A stretch of 64,000 bases of DNA, taken from Tetrahymena thermophila SB210. Taxonomy: Eukaryota > Ciliophora > Oligohymenophorea > Hymenostomatida > Tetrahymenidae. The DNA is taken from positions 124,001-188,000 of the forward strand of contig NW_002476185.1 of NCBI RefSeq assembly GCF_000189635.1, read 5' to 3'. Position 1 is the first letter of the stretch. The number at the start of each line of letters is the position of its first letter. The position numbers and the translations under genes are program-made. Positions 1 to 11,741 of this stretch are shown one piece after another. The notes under the pieces were generated by a model. It saw nothing but the letters and a program-made list of their open reading frames with translations, was not told the DNA's origin and made no database searches.

Positions 1-3000
1 AAATAGTAAACTGCAGAAGAGCTATTAAAAGAAATAAATGAAGCAGTACACCAAGCTAATCCTCACATTAAGAAAATTACGCATCATCAAAGGCGAGGAA
101 GGATGTAGACAGTCATTGGTATTCCAAATTAAGTCTAAATGCTCATAAGTTAGCAAGAATAGATGAAATTAGAATAGAATTTAGAAAAGTTAGTACAGAA
201 TAGAAGTATACGATAAACAAGTAATCATAGTACCAGTAATAATATAACTTCGTAAAGCTCAATGCATACTCTTGTAATTCCTAGTGATAAGGATAAATTA
301 TGTAGCGGTGAAAGAGGAGCAAATAACCCTTAAAATCAAAATATCACTTCATAAATTAAAGTTTAGACTTAAGTTTTCAATAATAAGGCTATGGTAAGCT
401 CTCAAGATGAAATAGATTCAAAAGGTATAACTGCTGCTTTCTAGTAGTAATAGTAAAATTTAAATTAAGATTTGACTAATTCACAACTGCTCGCATCAAA
501 GTTAATTAAAAGTGAACCATTAAATCTTCACAATAAAGCTAAGAAGAGTGAGGAATTCAATATGTTTACTTCTATTAAAAGTGAAAAAATAAATGACAGC
601 TAAGTTATTCACAGCCGTTTTTAAACAAATTTAGAAATTGCTATCCAGAATATCAACAACGAGGACTTATCTTAATAAAAAAACAATCAAAAAGTAAGTA
701 ATAGATTAGCATCTTTACTGTATTAGAGAGCTAAGGATAATGAAGAGGAAGATGTTTAGAATTCTGCTTAGTTTCCTAATATTCATGGTTAGTTTAATAG
801 ATTAAGCAATTAGTTCTACAATACACCTTTCATAGGTTAAAAAAACGATTTTAATAGTATGACTTTACAAAACTTACAAATTTACGATGAGGATAACATT
901 GAATAAAAAAAATTTTTGACTGTTTAAAATAGCGAAAACCATCTTTTATCCCCTGTTGAGTAATAAGGTAAAAGACTTGACATATTAAATATAATGAATA
1001 ACTTAAATAATAATTAAACTAAGGACAAAAAAATTACAGAAAAGCAAATAAGTAATGCGATATCTAGTTTATAAGATATTTAAAGTGGAGATTTGTAGAA
1101 TGATAATACTTAAGGAAATAAAAATAATCATGATCAAACGTCATAAATTTAAAGTGTTATTTTAAAAAACTAATAAAATTCAACTAATGTTATCACTTAA
1201 AATACTGAAATTAAAGATTAATAATAGAATAACAATCCTTGTGAACATAATTCTGTTGATCAAAATAAAGATCAAAGCATATAAACTTCTTAGGAGTAAT
1301 CTCTAAAAGAATCTAAATAATCTTCAGTTTTGCCTGAAAGTTCTAAAAATAACTAAAACCAAGGAACTTAAGTCCAATTTGAAACTTCTAACTTAAATGA
1401 TATAGATATGAAAATGCTGACTACCAAATTAAGACAGCATAGAAGCAATACAGTGTTTTATGATCAAGAAAAGTATTTACTATAAATGAAAAAAATAGGA
1501 GAAATGAATCCTAATCATAATCATATAGTCACTGATGAAAAACCACAAGAAGGATGTGTTGCATGTGAACTCCACCAACTTATGAAATAACACACCAACA
1601 ACAATCCAAAAGAGAAGCCTAACGACTAACAAGATGTGGTGGAAACAAAAAATTTATTTAAAGAATTACCTTTACACGTTATTGAATCTAGATTTTTCTT
1701 AAAACAAATTTCTCTACTTAAACAAAACACAGAAGATGGAGGTAATTAATACAGATTACATTTTTTTGTTGCTGCAAATTTCCTTTAAAATCTTTTAATT
1801 AAATTTTTTTATTAAATAAGATAATACAGATAAACCATTTGTTATGGGAAATAGAAATAGCCCTGATTTAAAACCTTTAAGAGTTTATTTCTTTGGTAGA
1901 GAAGATACCTACATTGATTGCTTAATTAATTATGAAAAGACAACAGTTCTCTAATTTGTAAAATTTGCTCTTTTAAGCTACAAGAAGAAAACCAGTCTAA
2001 ATTAAAGTTTACTAAAGTACCCCTATTAGCCTTCAAGGTATAAAATTTTTCCTAATCAGGGATCAAGACCTTCCGAAGTTTACAAGCCTCAGATGGAGTC
2101 TTGTGAACAAGGTGATAACATGACAATGCTCGATGCTACAGAAGAATCTTAGGAGAATGCTTGTTGTTTGGTTGAAGTTGAGGATATTAATGAAACAGAA
2201 AATGATCACGATTATGAATTGAAAGAATTTTAGTAAGTTTATGCTAAAGCAGGTCAATTAGTATTTAAGGTAGAATGTAAAGAGAAAGAATACTCAACAT
2301 TTATTAGAGTTGATAAAGATAAAAATGTTGAAGATGTTTTTGAAGATTTAATCAAAAGAAAAAAAATAGATATTGATAGAAAGAATTATATTATTCAAGC
2401 TAAGATTTTTGGAGTAGAAAATGATGTAGAACTTGATTTAAAAATGCCTTTGAAGATTATTAATGATACTTGCTTAAAGATTATCAGAAGAGAATATGAA
2501 GATAGATAGGGTGGTTCTATGGATGACGATAACAAGTAAGCTATAAATACTCAAAATGATCTTGTTAACTAATATACAAATAACTAAGAGGATTCAATTA
2601 ACCTCGACGAGGATTTAGATGATGAAGAAGATGAAGACGATCCTGATTTAATCAGCTAGAGTCCAACAAAAATGTTAGCTAAAAAGTAGGCAAAATAAGT
2701 ATAGCTTTATAAAGATTAAATTAATTAAGACCCAATCATCATGACTAAATATGAAGAATTTGAAGTAACAAAAGTTACTTACGTTAGTAACAAAGTCTCT
2801 AAGTTGTCAAAGCGTATTATAGGCATAGATGAAAATTTTATTTATAATAGAAAGGTTTAACCGAAATTATTTTCTGTTAGAGGTCTCCTTTGTTTTCTTT
2901 TCCCATCTTCTCCCTATGATACTAAGTGCCCTAAAAAGAGGATAGATGATATAAAGTATATGTTTATAATTGAAGGTGGTAATTTACTTATTCAATTTAC

Positions 3001-3115
3001 AGAAAAAGACATGGTTAAACAGTGGCTTCTTTACAATCCAGATCTATCTGTATCACAAAGAATGTTTTAAAAATTAACCTATCTAAAAAAATCTGTAGAA
3101 GTTAGAGTTCCTTGA
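1..3115 (+). CDS. SIN1/AVO1-like TORC2 subunit (5' partial)
   Basis: The frame is open from the first base, so the start lies upstream. Exon 1 is 1-1741 and exon 2 is 1821-3115. The intron 1742-1820 (GTAATT...TAAG, phase 1) is fixed because only this join keeps the frame. About 1011 residues are visible. The first ~550 are Q/N/S-rich and low in complexity. After the junction, LRVYFFGRE...TVLQFVKFALLSYKK followed by ACCLVEVEDI resembles the CRIM domain of SIN1. A Raf-like ubiquitin-fold stretch (LVFKVECKEKEYSTFIRV) comes next, then an acidic linker. The end (KYEEFEVTKVTYVSNK, RIIGIDENFIYN, ending VEVRVP) resembles the SIN1 PH domain. SIN1 recruits substrates to TORC2 at the membrane. The domain order supports the call, but no profile search was run; a different ubiquitin-fold plus PH protein is possible. 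Confidence 0.6.
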
Positions 3116-4382
3116 TAAAAATATTTTTAAAAATATATTAATTAATAAATATATATAATAATTAAAAAATAAAGCAAAATAAATGAATTATATTTGGTGA
3201 TTAAGTCTAATAAGCTTACTAACCAACAATTAACTATCATACAATTTTAGTTAATAATTAAATTACTTATTTATAGAAAATTTAAATATTTATGATCAGA
3301 TTATGGTTAAATTTAACATAAATTTAAATATTAAAATAAATAAGCTCTCTATATCATTTTTTTTCAAAAATTTTCCTATTAAAATTTATCTTTTTATTTT
3401 GAATTTATTAATTTAATGATTAAATTAAATTATTGTAAATTTTCTGTAAAATGTTTTCAAAAATTACAAATTTCAAAAATAATTCTTACCTATTACTATA
3501 TATTATTTTTTTATATTTATGTTGGTTGCATCACACATCGATTAGAAGAAATGCAGTATATGAATTTAATAAATAGTTAACTTTTATTAGTTATTTTATT
3601 TTTTGAGAGCTATTTAAAGTATTCTATTTATTTTTTAATTTAAAGATGTTGAGAATAAAAATATAATGGTATTCAAATATTAAATTATATTAGTAAGTTA
3701 TCAAATATAGAATGGTACCTTCTACCTGTCTATATATAATAGTTTTTATCTAAAAATAGATTAAGATGAGCTTACTTAAATAACTGTAAGCAATTAGTGA
3801 TATTTAAAATTTCAAAGATTCCAGATTATTTCTATTAAAAAGCAAATACATCATTTTATAGTTAAAATTAAAAATTTTAAACAAGGTTTTTTTTGAAAAT
3901 GACGTATATAATTTATTATTTGATTTATAAATTGGTTGATTACCTTAGAGTTGACCATAATTTATTATAGTTTTTTGTTATGTACTAGAGAGGTTAATTA
4001 ATATAGATAATTTTAATAAGAAAAGAAACAAGAAATTTCATAATTTTTTGTTAAGAAATTAAGATAATAAAAATCTTAATGATTTTGATGAAAAGGAATT
4101 TTCTACTCTTGCTATTTTGAATCAATAAAAAATTACAATTATTTTGCAATTAAATTAGGTGAAAAAAGTTTCTACTTTCTTAAAAATGTGTAAATTCATT
4201 TATTTGATTTTAATATGGACTGATTGAATGCTTTTGCTCTCTTCAAACATTTTAACATTTAATTAAAAAAAAATAAATAAGAAAATATAAATCTTAAAAT
4301 CAAATAAAATCTGCAAAATTTCAAAGAAATCAAAGCAAAATAAGTATAAGTATAAATAATTTCATCTCTGAATAATATAAAA
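3116..4382. other. intergenic, no gene seen
   Basis: A+T-rich spacer of about 1.3 kb between the SIN1-like stop and the ISCU start. I see no long codon-biased frame on either strand, no RNA gene and no clear repeat. It should hold the 3' UTR of the left gene and the promoter and 5' UTR of ISCU. Confidence 0.6.
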
Positions 4383-5127
4383 ATGATTCAATCACTATCA
4401 AAGAACATTCAAAAACTTGTTTAGAACAAGTAACTTGTATCTGCCATTTAAAGAAACTATCATGAAAAAGTTATTGATCACTTTGAAAAGCCAAGAAATG
4501 TTGGTTCTTTAAATACTAAAGCTAAAAATGTTGGCACTGGCTTAGTCGGAGCTCCTGCCTGCGGTGATGTTATGAAACTCTAAATTGAAGTTGATGAAGA
4601 TGGAAAGACCATCTAAAAGGCTGTTTTTAAAGTAATTAACAATGAATTTATCCACAATATTTTAAACATTTTATGATTTTTACAAATTTCATTATATTAA
4701 TCATATTAATATTTGCTTATTTAAAAAATAGACTTTTGGTTGTGGCTCTGCTATTGCAAGTAGCTCTTATGCAACTGAAATACTTCATGGAATGAGTCTT
4801 GATGATGCCGCTTAGATTAAAAATTCAGGTATTTAATTATGCTTTAAAAAAAATTGTGGTTTGAAATATTAAAACAATTTTTTGTTTGTTTATTTTTGGA
4901 ACATAAAATTTATAGAATGATTAAGCTAAATTTGGCTAAAGACTTTATTATTTCTTAAAATATAAGCATATTAGATTAAATTTTTGTACTATTTTTAAAT
5001 AGATATTGCTTCCTACTTGAAGCTACCTCCAGTTAAATTGCATTGCTCAATGTTAGCTGAAGATGCTATTAAGAAGGCTGTAGAAGATTACAAATCCAAG
5101 TAAAATACTGAGACTCCAAACAATTGA
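4383..5127 (+). CDS. ISCU: mitochondrial Fe-S cluster assembly scaffold ISCU
   Basis: Three exons: 4383-4631, 4732-4828, 5003-5127. The introns start GTAATT and GTATTT and end ATAG. The product has 156 residues, the usual ISCU length. This scaffold protein holds nascent [2Fe-2S] clusters made by the NFS1-ISD11 desulfurase complex with frataxin in the mitochondrial matrix. The family signatures are all present: YHEKVIDHFEKPRNVGS, GAPACGDVMKLQI (Cys60, Asp62), TFGCGSAIASSSYATE (Cys87) and LPPVKLHCSMLAEDAI (Cys130, preceded by the LPPVK motif bound by the HSC20/mtHSP70 chaperones). The first ~24 residues are basic and lack acidic residues, as expected of a mitochondrial presequence. The ATG is the first in frame and follows an A-rich leader. 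Both introns fall between the cysteine motifs. Identification is close to certain. Confidence 0.97.
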
Positions 5128-6364
5128 GATAAGGATTTTGTTACTAACTTAAATTCATACATATATAGATACAAAAATTAATAAATAAATAACATCTTTT
5201 AAATCAAAATAAAATTTGCATGACTCTAAACTTAATCTCTTGAAATCATTTTATAAACAAAATACTAAAATAACTTTTCAAACCAAAGCAATTATAAATC
5301 TACTTACTTATCAAAATTAGATTAATAATGAATGATAAATTTCTAGAGTTCAAAAACTTGACTTAAAATTAGCATATAATAATTAAATAACCAAACAAAC
5401 AATATCTCTATCTCAATTTTAAAAAATCAAAGGATCCACTTAATTTAAGATAAAATCATTTTAGCTAGCTATTGAAACAGCTTTCAAATAAAAAAAATGA
5501 TGCTTTAACGATTATGTATGTATTTTAATTTGAATATAATTTATCTTTTTATATGTTATTATATGTTATTTTTTAAGTTTTTGGATTCTACTAAAAAAGT
5601 TAAATCTTATTGCAATACATTATATGTTCTAAATATAATTTTAAATTTTATTTCATAATATTTTAAATATATCATAATTATTTTTTAATAAGCTCTACTA
5701 AAAAATTAATCCCTTTCTGAATGAAGCCTCTTAAATCCTTAAAGGATTATGTTTATGAATTTAATAGGAATGCTTGAACTAGAATAATTATGGTAAATAG
5801 GTACACTATTAAAAATTGATATTGTTGTGGATCTTTATATATATTAATATAATACACTTTATTTTTTAGAGAATATTCCTTTGCGATTATTGAATTTTCT
5901 GGAAAAAAACAGAAAATTTTAGTTTATTTTATTATAATTTATTATTATTAAATTATTTATTGGAATTTAGTAAAACTCTCTTCAGAATTTAAAATTAAGG
6001 CAAATAATTTATTTCCAAGTATTTTAATGATTAAATCTTATTTGACTTAACTGACAATCTTATTTTATTAATTAACTTAATATGATGGCTGATACAAATA
6101 ATTTTGCAAAGATATGCTAACTAATTCTAGACAGAATCTTATTGATTTATTTTATTTTTGAAAATCTTAAAAAGTTTTAGTTTAGCTAACAACTAATAAA
6201 TTAAATAATAATATTTAGCTATTATATTATCTTTGGCGCTATTAAACACTATCTTAATTTTTTAATGTATTCATTAATTAAAAGTTAATAAATATTAAGT
6301 TATTGATACTTATTCCATTCACATTTTTATAAAAAAGCATCAAAAATAGCCAATTTAAAGCAAA
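5128..6364. other. intergenic, no gene seen
   Basis: About 1.2 kb of A+T-rich sequence with homopolymer runs. No frame with coding character was found on either strand. Confidence 0.55.
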
Positions 6365-7209
6365 ATGCAAATGCTCTCTCGACCAAATACTTCTGATAAG
6401 AAGTACAAAAGAATGCGCTTTGGGTTAATAGAAGGATAAGAGAATTTAAAATAATTTATAGAAGATTTTGAGTAATAATTCGATTGTAAATTTGAGCAAG
6501 TAAGATTAGTAGATGAATTGTTTAAAAAAAATGAAGAATCTCTAAATATTTATAACAATGGTATTAGAGTCATAAGTTATCCAGATTAAAATTAGCCATA
6601 GTAAATTAAATTTTGATTGAAGCAATTCTTTAAAGTATAATTATTTTACTATATTAAGTGAAATAGAATAAATCTTATTAAAAGAGTTTGGAAATTTTTT
6701 TGAATATTCGTATAACTTGATAAAGTCACTTGATGATCCTTCTCCTCTTTTATTAGGACTAGATTATGTGTAACTAAATAGCTCACTTTGAGTTAAATTT
6801 TTCAATATAATTATCAGATTTACATTTTTATTAGGTCTACATCTAAAATATAAATTCAAACTGGATAGAGGGTTTTCTTGCCACATTTTGGCTTAAATGT
6901 ATTAGTTTATGAATATAGAGCAGCAGATAAAATGTCAGAATCAGGAACTAGTGGTTATGTCGCTGAATTCAATTATTACTATGAGCAATAAAGCGGTTAA
7001 ATAAGTACAATAGATAGTCAAAGAGAAAAAATCATAGAACTAGAAAAATTAATTCAAAATCAATTCAAGAATACGTAATTTTATAAAAAAATAGTTAAAG
7101 TACTAATTTTACTTAAAATAGTATTACTAAATTTGCAGAGATAAACATCAATGTAAAAGACAAGAGAGGTTTTGACGATGTTAAAAGGCTTAGACCTTTA
7201 TTAGAATGA
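6365..7209 (+). CDS. unrecognised 224-aa protein, four exons
   Basis: Exons 6365-6600, 6659-6769, 6835-7074 and 7122-7209. The three introns (58, 65 and 47 nt, all GTAA...AG) were placed because each restores one continuous frame. The product starts MQMLSRPNTSDKKYKRM and ends KRGFDDVKRLRPLLE. The middle has a compact mixed segment (QRVFLPHFGLNVLVYEY) and then a helical, charged tail (SQREKIIELEKLIQNQF) that could be a short coiled coil. There is no signal peptide or membrane segment. The exon structure and steady codon character make it a real gene, but I recognise no family, and no neighbour suggests a role. A small cytoskeletal or ciliary protein is possible but only a guess. Confidence 0.75.
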
Positions 7210-7851
7210 ATTAGATTAAATTATTTTTAAATTAATATTGTATATAGTTCAAGAAATTAGTTTTTTTATAAAATATAAAATAATTTTTTATAAAGCTTAT
7301 TTATTTTCTTTTTCAATTTCTCTACTTAATTAATGAACTCAAAGCATTTCATTGATTAAAAAAATTCTAAAAATTAATTTTAATTTATTTTTTAATTTCT
7401 AATTTTAAATCCAGTATTTTTAAATCTGACATATTGAATGGAATAAAAATATACAAATTCTGTGTCCTGTAATCTAAAATAAGATGAGTTATTTTTGTTT
7501 TAATTTTTAATATTTTTATTCTCAAATTTAAGACAGACTTGAATATGGATTTTTTTTGATTGTGGTAATAGAACCAATAATCTTTTGAATAAATAAAAAC
7601 TCTATACATATACTACTATTTTTACTAAAAATAATCTTTTTTTATTAAAATTAAATTAATTACTGATTAAAAACTTAAATACCAAAATTTATATTTTTTA
7701 TCTATCTTCTTTGTGCCTAAATAAAGAATTTTGGTTATTCAAGTTTCAGTAATTCATTAGATTCTTTATAAATAATTTATTTAAAAACATAAAATTAAAT
7801 AAAAATTATTCAAAGAAATCAATTCTTTATTATCAAAATATCAAATCAAAA
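7210..7851. other. intergenic, no gene seen
   Basis: About 640 nt of A+T-rich spacer. A 74-codon frame on the minus strand (7385-7609) has no family features and lies in sequence without coding bias. Confidence 0.5.
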
Positions 7852-9141
7852 ATGAACTCAGAAAGCTATACCTTTCAGAATTTAATGGTGGCCACTGATG
7901 GTTCAGAGTAGTCGAAGAAGGCTTTTAATGTATGTGATACTAATTACTCATAATAATTCAATATTTTTGAATCTTTTTAAAGATATAATAATTTAAATAC
8001 TATGTAAAAAGTAAGCACTAGAAGTATTCTCATCTGGAAATCTTTTCAAAGTTATTCATGTAATTCATGTTTCAAATAAGGAAAAGACATATTTACCTAA
8101 GCATTTTACTCTTGAAAACATAGAATAAGAATATAAAACAGAACTACTTTCTAGAGTAATTTTTTATACTTTTAGCGTCCAGTAATCAAAACATAATTAT
8201 TATTTTCAAAAGTTAACCTCGAATAGATACAATTTGATTTTCTAGGAAAAGAATAATAAGTATTAGCATTCAAGAGAACAAATTCTAGACATATGCTCTT
8301 AAGCAAAAGGTGATTTCTTATTCATAGGTTATACAGGAAGAAAAGGTCCTAAAAAGTAATAATAATTATACTAGAAATATTTGTTATTTAAGCTAAAATT
8401 AATATCTACTTTTTTTAAATAACATAAAAGCGACCCAACTGTTCTTTCTTAAACTGTTAGAGGAGTAGCATTCAACTAGATGATACCTTTAGTTATTGTA
8501 ATAAAAAATTTTTATATTTAATTTGAGAAGAAATTAGTTTACTTATAAAGCCATGATAAAATATATTTTTATCTTAATCAAATAGATAAAAGAATTATTT
8601 GTTAGAAAAAATTAAGCTAGTGGAGGATTTACATTTTTAGTAGGTATTGATGGATCTAAGAAGTCCTTAAAATGTCTTCATATAGCTGCTTCTCTTGCCA
8701 ATAACCCTAACGACAAACTTATAGCTTGCTTTGCTCCTTCCCCAGATAGGATTAAATAAATAGATGAGATTAACTAAAAAGTATAAAACGAAATGGCTCA
8801 AATAAACTTTGTAATTGAATTTAATTAAAACAATTATTTATTCATTTATGCAAATCAATATTTAATATTATAAATATAGTAAAACTGGTAGTATGTTTCT
8901 TTATAGCCTAATTACGATTCAGGTGAAGCTATTATTAACTATGTAAATTTAAATGAAGAAGTTGATGTCTAGTTTGTTATTGTAAAATATAATTTGTATT
9001 TATGTATTAAAGTAATTGAATTATTTTTAACAGATAGGTAATAACGGTTTTAGAGCAGAAAGCGAAAAGAAAGCATTCTTTGGTAGAAGTGCTGAATAAA
9101 TTCTAAGCAAAGTTATAGCTAACCCAATTATTATTACATGA
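7852..9141 (+). CDS. tandem universal stress protein (two USP domains)
   Basis: Seven exons: 7852-7929, 8012-8155, 8213-8355, 8431-8497, 8586-8810, 8880-8981, 9034-9141 (288 aa). Domain 1 opens with LMVATDGSEQSKKAF, the USP beta1/alpha1 signature. It continues with KVIHVIHVSNKEKTYLPKHF and ILDICSQAKGDFLFIGYTGR, then RKGPKNDPTVLSQTV, the usual nucleotide-loop region. Domain 2 repeats this order: FTFLVGIDGSKKSLKCL, KLIACFAPSPD, IGNNGFRAESEKKAFFGRS and a C-terminal KVIANPIIIT. USP proteins are Rossmann-like alpha/beta domains that often bind ATP and are linked to stress responses. Here the G-2x-G-9x-G-S/T loop is only partly kept, so ATP binding is uncertain. The segment 8156-8212 is divisible by three and free of stops, so it could be retained; I treat it as an intron because removing it gives a better USP fold. 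Cytosolic; no signal peptide. Confidence 0.9.
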
Positions 9142-9584
9142 TATATATACTATTTATTCTAATTATTTACCAAATAAATTCCTTAAATATATTTTGTTCA
9201 ATTATTAAAATGTTTGTCCCTTTATATCCATCTATAAATTTAAATAGTTTTAAAGAAATAAATTTCATTCAATTAAAATAAACAAATATCTTTATTTCAA
9301 AAATATTATTTTAGCTTTTTTTCTCAAACATCAAACAAACAAAATCCTTTATTAAAAGATATAAAATTTTATTAAGGAAATAAATCATACGAAAAATAAA
9401 AAAATAAAAAGTTAAAAAATGAAAAGACTACAGATTTTAAAATATTTCACTTAAAATTAAAAAATAGACATTTAAAGTTAATTAATAAATTGTTTATCAT
9501 TTTAAATTACCAAAAATCTACTCACGAATTAATAATCTACTACAAATTAATTTTTGAAAAACTTTAAAATAAAACAAAATTTAT
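9142..9584. other. intergenic, no gene seen
   Basis: About 440 nt of A+T-rich spacer between the USP stop and the TPR gene start. No coding frame or structured element was recognised. Confidence 0.5.
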
Positions 9585-10813
9585 ATGGTTAAACAATAAA
9601 CTTTTATTTCTCAAGCTAATAATCTGGTTAGCAAGAATTTTAAAATCTTTTAAGCTAAGGATAGTCCTATTAAAAATAAGGAATGATGAAAGAAGCTAGC
9701 TTATGTTATTAGCAGGCTCTATAGATTGATCCATTAGAACAGGATTTACTTTATAACTTGGGAACTATCTTTAACACCAATGGAGATGTTGAGAATGCAA
9801 AAAAGTGCTATGAAAAAGTTTTGTAAATAAATCCTTTGTCGTATTAAGCACATAATGATTTAGGAAAAATTTGCTAAAATAAAAAAAATATAGAGGATGC
9901 TAAATTACATTATGAAAAGGCTTTGAAAATTAATCCTCAATATTGTATGGCGATAGTTAATCTAGGAACTGTGTACTATGGATAAGGGATGATAGAAGAT
10001 GCTTAATAATAATATGAGAAGGCTTTATAATTAGATAATAAATTTTATTAAGCTCATTTCAATTTAGCTTTATTATATGATGACAAAGGAATGATTGAAG
10101 AAGCTAAACAGTACTATGAGTAAACACTGTAAGCTAACTAGGAATATTATCCTGCTTTGTATAATTTAGGCTTGATTTATTAAAACGAGGGTCACTATCA
10201 AGAAGCTAGAAGATGTTATCTGATTACTTTAGATATAAATCCTTAATTTTATTAAGCCTACATTAGTCTTGGATGCATTTATTTTTCTTTAGGAATGCTT
10301 GAAGATGCTTAAAACTACTGTGAAAAAGCACTTCAAATCAATAACAAAAGTTTAGATGCCCATCTAAATTTAGCGTTTATATATGACTCAAAAGATATGA
10401 TAGAAGAAGCAAGGTAAAGCTATGAATAAGTATTGTAAATTAACCCTAAGTTATATCAGGCACAAAATAATTTAGGATTAATATATCGCAAGAAGGAAAT
10501 GCTTGAAGAGGCAAAGGTCTGCTATGAAAAATCGATATAAATAAATGATTAATATTATTAGGCTTACTATAATTTATCATCGATATATTATGATTAAGGT
10601 AACATCTAAGAAGCTAAATAGTGCCTTGAAAAGGCAATCAAAATAAATCCATTATACGATTAAGCTCATTACAATTTAGGTTTAATATATTACAACTAAG
10701 GTGAGCTTGAAGAGGCAAAACGATGCTTTATGAAGGTTGTTCTAATTAACCCTCAAGATTTTTAAGTACACGATGTACTCAGAGAAATTAATAACTATTT
10801 AAAAAAAGAATGA
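9585..10813 (+). CDS. TPR-only protein
   Basis: The long frame 9632-10813 encodes ten consecutive 34-residue tetratricopeptide repeats plus flanking half repeats. A typical unit is LGLIYYNQGELEEAKRCF, with the W/L-G-Y-A-F-A-P positions conserved and most units ending INP. In this frame the first ATG is 9683, which would cut the first repeat in half (MMKEASLCYQQALQIDP). The frame stays open upstream and supplies the missing helix (NLLSQGQSYQKQG). An intron 9588-9631 (GTTAAA...TTAG, 44 nt) directly after an ATG at 9585 joins cleanly to it, giving 394 aa. I prefer that model; a start at 9683 remains possible. TPR arrays are protein-binding scaffolds. The partner is unknown, and the layout resembles the O-GlcNAc-transferase/Sel-type TPR superhelix without any catalytic domain. 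Confidence 0.85.
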
Positions 10814-11741
10814 AATAAATATAAGCTTCCTTTTTCCCTTTAGTTAAGTTCATATTTATATCTTAACTTAATTAAATTTTCAAATAAAAAATTTATTTCA
10901 AAATAGTATTTATTGATTACAGAAGTAAATATTTCAATATAAATTCAATTATTTACTTTTAAATGTAAAAGGATTTAATGGAGAAAATTTCTTATTAAAA
11001 ATAAGTTAAAACAACAAAAAACATGCATTTTATTTTCCATGAAATACCAATAATAGATAAACATTTTTACTATAATTATAGACCAATAAGGGTTCTCCAT
11101 GATTATTTGATGATATCTATCCTCTCTTTGACAAAACAAAAAGAGCAAGAATTAGGATTTTATTAGATAAATAACTTTAATAATATTTTTTTAATTGAAT
11201 TGTTTAAATAATATGAATTTACTTGTAATAATTAATTAGCTTATCTTATTAAAAAATAAATATTTTTACTCAATTATCAATTTTTTTTAATTTATTTTTA
11301 AAATATTTATTATCGTTATTGTGAAAGATAAATTTATTTTGGATTAACATTTTACTCATAATTATAAATATTAATCAATTTTAACTAATAAAAATTTTGT
11401 TAAATGATTTAAATCAAGCTCAAAAAAATGGGTTTGGCAAACCCTTATTATATTTAAATTCATTTCTTAATCTAATCAATTGATTTTGTATTATTGTTGA
11501 ATTTTTTAAGATTTAATTCAAGTAAGTCATTAGAAATATAAAGAACTAGCTAAATTGAAAATTAATAATTAAATTATTAGCTGGATCATTTTATATACAT
11601 ACAGTTATTAACCTGCTTTTTAAATAAAAATAATAATATTTTTCAATAAAAAATTTGATAATTATTGATAATATATTAAGTGGTCAAATAAATAAATATT
11701 AATATCTATTTCATTAAATTACAATTTAAGGGAATACTAAA
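10814..11741. other. intergenic, no gene seen
   Basis: About 930 nt of A+T-rich spacer following the TPR gene. No codon-biased frame, RNA gene or clear repeat was seen. Confidence 0.5.

Noticed and set aside
9683-9688. ATGATG as start of the TPR gene
   Set aside because: It would cut the first TPR in half while the upstream frame encodes the missing helix; kept only as an alternative start.
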